Source of the DNA: Myrmaecium sp. VS I D KN 1
Taxonomy: Eukaryota > Ascomycota > Dothideomycetes > Valsariales > Valsariaceae
DNA length: 64,000 nucleotides
Assembly (NCBI GenBank): GCA_019775845.1
Contig: JADQAV010000031.1
Coordinates: 270,792-334,791, forward strand
Direction of reading: 5' to 3'
A model generated the notes under the pieces. That model saw only the letters and a list, made by a program, of their open reading frames with translations. It was not told where the DNA came from and made no database searches. The translations under genes were made by a program, and so were the position numbers. This document shows positions 58,671 to 64,000 of the stretch, piece after piece. The stretch's first letter is position 1; the number at the start of each line of letters is the position of its first letter.

Positions 58671-60684
58671 TTAAGAGCCCCGGCGGTTGGTAGGCCGCTT
58701 GAGAGACTTGACACGGTTGAGAAAACCGGTCGGCTTGACCGGCTCCTCCACTCCGTAACTATCGCTGGTCCTGGTACGCTCCAAGCGAGCGGGCGGGGAG
58801 CTGGGGGCTCGACGACGCCCATAACCCACTTCCTTTTCCGTTTCGGCAATCCGGATCGTCTGTCCTTTCTTGTCGTACGCTTCATCGTACTCATCAAACG
58901 GGTTGACTTCATTCATCTTGCTAGTGCTGGCGGATGCACCATGATGTCCCGAAGGGCTGCTGGGTGAAGCTGGACCATAGCGGGTGTGAGGAGAGACGAT
59001 ACGCTGATTGCCGTCTTGGAAACCACGGCGCGGCTGCGAGATACCACGAATCCTCTGCGCCAGAGACTTCTTCCTCTGCAGACCACCGCTCTGGAAGTTC
59101 ATCTCATTCTCACTCTCACGCCTCTGCATGGCGGTCTTGCTAGCGGGAGCACCTTCCAAGAAGGTGCTGGTTCCGAGACCAGCGGACTCATCACCATGAA
59201 CAGGCTCGATGGTACCCTTGGGGTTGAACTGCGGTGCACGGCCGTCATCCCTGTTGTTTGCCACGTTGTAATCGGTGAATCCTTCGACGGTACGGCCGTG
59301 GAACTGATCGAGGTCGATGTTCTTGTTCAAGGGTCCCGCTCCACCGAGGGCGTTGTTTGCGCTGCCGGCAGGGAATGCTTGCATCGGGGCTCGATGGTCC
59401 TTCTTGCGGTTGCGGTGCGGGTTACAAGCGTCGAAGGGACCGTCATGGTGGAACACTGCGGCTGTGAGTTCACTTGACTGAACAAAGAGAGGATGGGGAA
59501 AACTTACGGCCTGGGCCGTAAATGCCGGTTACATCAAGTTTATCGATCAGGTCTACCTGGGCGTTCGGCCTGGTCTTGCGAGACTTTCCATCCTTGGTTT
59601 TACCATCGCGTTCTCTGCGCTTCTCACGCAAGCGACGCTCCTCGTCCCGGTCCAGGACTGAGGACTCAGAGTTGCGCCTGGGGCGTCGGCGCTCCCTGCG
59701 TTCCGGGCTGTCGTGGGCGTAGCGGTCGCGCGGCCTCGGAGCTCCCCGCGAGCTGTGGTCTCTCCTATCTCTCTCTCTCCGATCGTCTCCGGAGCGAGCA
59801 GGCCGGTGTCCGTTGGGCATTGTCCCTGATCGATGGTTGGAGGGTCGCTGGCGAGGGTCTGATTCTACGTACCAAGAGTTAGCAGGATGGAAATGTGGCG
59901 ATGAAAAGACGTCATTTTCCGTCGTAGTCGAGATGAAGACAGATCACGGAATCTGTGGGATCATTTCAGGAAACCAAGGGATCAAAACGTACCACTCCGC
60001 TCAGATTTGTCATTCAACGATAGGTCCTTCTGTGAACGCGGATAGTCAGCAAACAACGTCACGAACTGATGAAACTTGTCCATGGCGCCTTGTTTGGGAG
60101 ATGATCAGAGATGATCAAGGCATGGAAGGCTCGAACTTCAAGGCGGTAAATGAGGTGTGCGGATTGGCGTGCCACAACAGCGATCGACCCGAGAGCTGTC
60201 GAAGCAGGGGAAAGTGTAACATACAAACAGTTCTTCTGCGGCGGACCCGAAAGTCGTGGGCTTGCTTGCCCGTGATGGCTCCGGCGGCGCCCGCCTTTCG
60301 TCGGATCCCAAGTCAACTAAGGTGCCCATTGTCGGTTGCGGCTGTGGGGGTTGTGCGGTGAAGTCGTCCTCGAAAGCGGCAAGGAACGGATTGCGTGAGA
60401 CTGGACGCGGAGACCTCTGGAGCGGTGCAGAGTTCGGGGCCGACAGGGCAGGTGACGGCGCTCCAGGCGATGCGGCTCGATTGCGGAAGGGGTTGTTGGA
60501 AGGCAGGTCCAAGGACAGACCGGGGGAGGGCCGACGGTCTTTTAATCGCACAGAGATAGGTGGTCAGTACGAAGGTCTATCAGTGGAGTGGCAAGGTGTT
60601 CCAGGACGGGCCTTGAAACAGGCTACTTGCCGTTGGCGCCCGAACAGAGAACATACCTGGCACGGATGGTTGGGTGAGAGCCAT
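58671..60684 (-). CDS. PAL1: Pal1 family cell-morphology protein
   Basis: Five exons (minus): 60684-60657, 60538-60225, 60029-59993, 59864-59508 and 59461-58671; the product is 508 residues. The tiny first exon encodes MALTQPSVP and the 37-base third exon encodes KDLSLNDKSERS. Features are the N-terminal SNNPFRNRA and NPFLAAFEDDF NPF motifs, a strongly basic RRERD/RRRPRR region, the Pal1 core KLDVTGIYGPG, and across the last splice VFHHDGPFDACNPHRNRK and APMQAFPAGSANNALGG. The tail includes another NPFDEYDEAYD. NPF motifs bind EH domains. Pal1 localises to sites of growth and endocytic patches and supports cylindrical cell shape in fission yeast. Introns of 118 to 195 bases are longer than elsewhere in the window. 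Confidence 0.92.
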
Positions 60685-62772
60685 GGTGGTGTTGGGGTTC
60701 CTTCAGCCCCTGTGGCACTACCAACTGCTGCGGGACAGGGAGGGACCAGTGGAGAGATGAAAGGCGACGCAAGCAAGATGACGACGGGATCGCAAGGTGC
60801 GGGTAGCGACGTCGTCCAAGGAAGCCGGATGGATCAAGATGTGGCTGACCGGGGCGGGAAGGGTGATTGCGCGGCGGAGTGCTGATACCTGCTGCTTTCT
60901 GTCCCTCAAGCGACACAGGTGCAGCTCAAGAATGAGAAGGGGGTTGATATGAGATATGCCGGGCGTGTGTTTCAGCGAGATGGGGAATTCCTCAGCTGCT
61001 GTGCACCCGGGCGAATAAGATCGATGCTCGGGCAATAAGATGGTCCGTAGCCGCTTGCTTAGCCTGTCGATAGAGGTTGTCCGTCGTAGGGGCAAGCGCA
61101 GAAGGCCAGCCGTGCTTGTGGTGCTGCAGTAGGTATGTACAGTGGAAGAAGAGATGAGGGACGACGGCCAGGGCGTGGTGAGGTTGGGAGTTGCCAGGTG
61201 GTGTTGGGGCTTGTTCACGACACGGAGCGGACGGCCGAAGAACCCAAGAGGTAACCAGTGCCTTTCGGTACGAGATCCTCGGGTTACGGCAAGCTATAGC
61301 AGCAGTAGGGGGGGAAAGCGGAAGGAAGGGGGGGAAATTGGGAGGGGAGAGAGGGGGTGGGTGGAAGGCTCTCTCCTTTTGAGAATCTGCACTGGATTAC
61401 TCAAGAGTCTCCTCGGTCACGCTGGGTGCGCCCGGTGCGCGTCGCTCCAGATCAGGAACCAAACAATCAAACCGCTCCACGATGCGATGCTTCTTAACTT
61501 GTGTGTTGACGGGCGGAAGGTTGACGGTCAACAACCGCGATGGCGCGTCTGCCGGCTTCTCCCTAGGTCCGAGTTAGGGAGCGTTACGGCCTCTAGACTC
61601 ACGCCCGCGGTCATCGTCCCCTTGGGTCCATCGCATCCAAGAACCTCTTTCGGGGAGGGTGCCGGCTAACAGAGCTAGCTCGCCTCGTACCTTACAACTC
61701 TCCACTCCACGGGTGCCGACCTATTCCCCCTTGGACCACTCCATCTGCGTGGCCCGTGACGATCTCAATCCTCCATGTAAGGTACTACACGGCGCCAACT
61801 TCTTGGCTGGAGCTTGCTGTCGACTCAATCGCCCCGGAAATACACTGATGAGGATGTGCTGGTGCGAGGGGATCGTCGCGACAAGTATATATCGCACACG
61901 GCTTGGGGAAGGATATCAGCGCGATGGTCACTCGCGATTCGCGGTCAGTTACTCCTGGTGGTGATGCGATGGTTGAGTGACAAGCACGACATGCCATATG
62001 TTGGGCAGGCCATGTTATCTGTACTGTCCTGTTCTGTACCTGACCATCACTCAATTGCGAGAGGGCGCAGTCGTTACATCAACGCATGCCGCAAACGTAT
62101 ATCACCAACGGCGTTGGGTGGCAGTAGAATGTTAAGTCCCAGCGAACTTCTGGTGGTGATGGTGGTGCTGCTGTTCTGTGAAGTCCTCAGGAGGTCACGC
62201 AATGGCCAACGATGCTCCGAGGAGCCGACACGATCTGGCCGAGTTCCGACATGTCACTGCAGCACCCAGCAGGAGACGAAGATGCAAATGTGGTCGCAAC
62301 GCGGGGCGCTTTCTTCATATCTTTTCGAGGACGCCTGAAATCGCTGAGGGCGACGACCTGATGATCTTCTATACCACGCGAAGCCCCCAACAACCAGGGC
62401 CCACGACTTTCTCAGGGTCTTCAAGCCTCCCTCTCTCTTGCGGGGAACACCGAACAGAAAAGGGACCGATTCGGAGAGGTTCAGGGGCCACTCATCCAGC
62501 ACCGGCACCACCACACCGCCAGGCAGACCCATCGCCGCTGCAGACCCCTGCCGTTCATCTCGCCTGCGCGCCTCTTCCGTCTCTTCTCATCGAGCCTCCG
62601 TTCCGTCCCGCTTCGAGAACTCTTCCAGTCACTCCGCTGCCGCGCCTGGTCTCGGCTCAAGGCCCCTCCGGGTTCGGCCACATCTCGTCGCTTTGCTTGC
62701 ACGGAGTCTCCCCGGCTCTCTTCCGCAGGCTCCCCACCGCCGTCGGTCACGTCGCAAACCGTCGCGCCCGAC
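60685..62772. other. Intergenic, PAL1 / MED31 divergent region
   Basis: The stretch separates two divergent start codons by 2.1 kb. Frames of up to 209 codons lack family features or good splice partners. No gene recognised. Confidence 0.45.
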
Positions 62773-63267
62773 ATGGCTGAACAGGCGAGCCCGATCCAGA
62801 AGGATGAGCCTCATTACGGTGGCTATACACGGTTCGAGTTGGAACTGGAGGTACGGCATCACCTCAGTCGCATCCCCTTTCAGCGGTCCATGTAACCCCC
62901 GCTCACCCCCGTGGTGCATTGACAGTTCGTCCAATGTCTCGGCAATCCCTGGTATCTCCAGCACCTGGCCACCCAAAAGCTTCTCGATAACCCCGAGTTT
63001 ATCGCCTATCTCAATTACCTGCAGTACTTCACGCAGCCCAAGTACACCAAGTATCTCGCGTAAGTCGTCCCCAGCTGCACCGTTGCTTGCCTATCTAGCT
63101 TGTTCGACGCCATCTCACATTTGCGGGAACCCAGGTACCCCGGTCCGACCTTGCGGAATCTTCAGCTTCTGCAGCAGGAGCAGTTCCGCAAAGACATCAT
63201 CATGCCCGACAAGGTCTCGCAGATGATCGAAGAAGGCGTCAAGGCCAGTGTCACGGAGAGGAAGTGA
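62773..63267 (+). CDS. MED31: Mediator complex subunit 31
   Basis: Exons are 62773-62850, 62926-63059 and 63135-63267 (introns of 75 bases each); the product is 114 residues. The conserved helix-bundle core is complete: YTRFELELEFVQCLGNPWYL, then DNPEFIAYLNYLQYFTQPKY and YPGPTLRNLQLLQQEQFRKD. MED31 is the most conserved Mediator subunit, in the middle module next to MED7, linking activators to RNA polymerase II in the nucleus. Splice junctions fall inside the core and restore it exactly. The short N-terminus MAEQASPIQKDEPHYGG and the ATG context support the start. Confidence 0.97.
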
Positions 63268-64000
63268 AGAGCGGCAACGCTCGCCGCGGCGCCTCGCGGC
63301 GCTTCCGGTACCCGCGCCATGAACGGGAATGTCTATTGAGTCCAAGACCCCTCTCCATCCGCAACCCGCGCGGTCGTTCTCCTCCACAAGGCGATATGCC
63401 ACTCGCATATCAGATTGTTTCGTTCCACACGCACTCGCATCCGGTGTGTGCGTCCGCCAGCTTCGCAGGGCCTGCAGGAGATCCGGTCAGTTCTGAGTGC
63501 GAACGACAATCTCTGACCTGCAAGGCTCTGTAGCGAAGGCCAAGCGTGATATTCCAAAGAGCGTCCGAGTGCGGATGACTTTTCTTCGAGTTTACACCGG
63601 CATGAGGAGAGCTTGGGATGCGTGCTTTTACGAGACCCATACATGCACGGATCCAGCTCGCTTTGTTGAGAAACACCGTCAGCTAACTGAAGATCTCTTA
63701 CCTTCATAGCAACGAGAGGTACATTTCAATCACATCCTGCTTTACGAACTTATTTGATCTCCTCCTTGGTCTCGCGTATACCATCACAGCACACTCGCAA
63801 CCATACACAAAGTACCTAACTCTCCTCTCGTCAAGCGTGGCCACCCCTTCCATACGAATCACCATGTACCGAGATTCCCAGCCACAATCTAACGGCCATC
63901 TGTCTATACTTTGTCCCAACAGTGTTTTAATATGCGCGTCAGAACCCCTCCCAAAAAGCCCTTCCCTCTTTACCTACCTTCTTGGCAGGCTCAACTTACC
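63268..64000. other. Right edge, no gene recognised
   Basis: The MED31 3' end lies at the left. Short frames only; the next gene is probably outside the window. Confidence 0.45.

Noticed and set aside
1-64000. tRNA, rRNA, CRISPR array, transposase or integrase genes
   Set aside because: Scanning by eye found no tRNA-like B-box in a cloverleaf context, no direct-repeat/spacer array and no transposon protein motif; small RNA genes could be missed without a program.

Overview
This window is nuclear DNA from a filamentous ascomycete (Pezizomycotina). Most genes carry short GT..AG introns of about 45 to 110 bases, codons are GC-rich, intergenic DNA is full of pyrimidine/purine tracts, and an AT-rich island looks like a relic of repeat-induced point mutation (RIP). 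RIP and the ATP8 situation would suit a Dothideomycete, but I cannot fix the class. I rebuilt 19 protein genes by joining exons by eye; every model closes in frame.

Layout: 0-10 kb holds a nuclear gene for ATP synthase subunit 8 (ATP8, +), an NmrA-like reductase (+), an m-AAA protease (+) and SLS1 (-). 10-19 kb holds the branchpoint-binding protein BBP (+), SEC39 (-) and a CoA-transferase family III enzyme (-). 20-32 kb holds a small single-pass membrane protein, a Pin4-type parvulin, an F-box/LRR protein ending in a CaaX box, a fumarylacetoacetate-hydrolase-family protein and a hexose transporter (all -). A gene-free stretch of 4.7 kb follows the transporter start. 36-43 kb holds KU80 (-), a TMEM205-like protein (+) and a lipase-like hydrolase (-). 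45-50 kb holds a Ser/Thr-rich membrane protein (+) and complex I subunit NDUFS5 (+). 51-64 kb holds a cell-wall-integrity MAPKK (-), a degenerate RecA/Rad51-like protein (-), Pal1 (-) and MED31 (+). There are two assembly gaps, near 50.4 kb and 57.78 kb.

The most notable observation is the first gene. ATP8 is mitochondrially encoded in most fungi. Here a complete 48-residue Atp8 body sits in the nuclear genome, in nuclear codons, behind an arginine-rich targeting presequence carried almost wholly on a separate exon. Within 10 kb lie two more genes of mitochondrial inner-membrane biogenesis, the m-AAA protease and SLS1. No prophage, CRISPR array, rRNA, tRNA or intact transposon was recognised.
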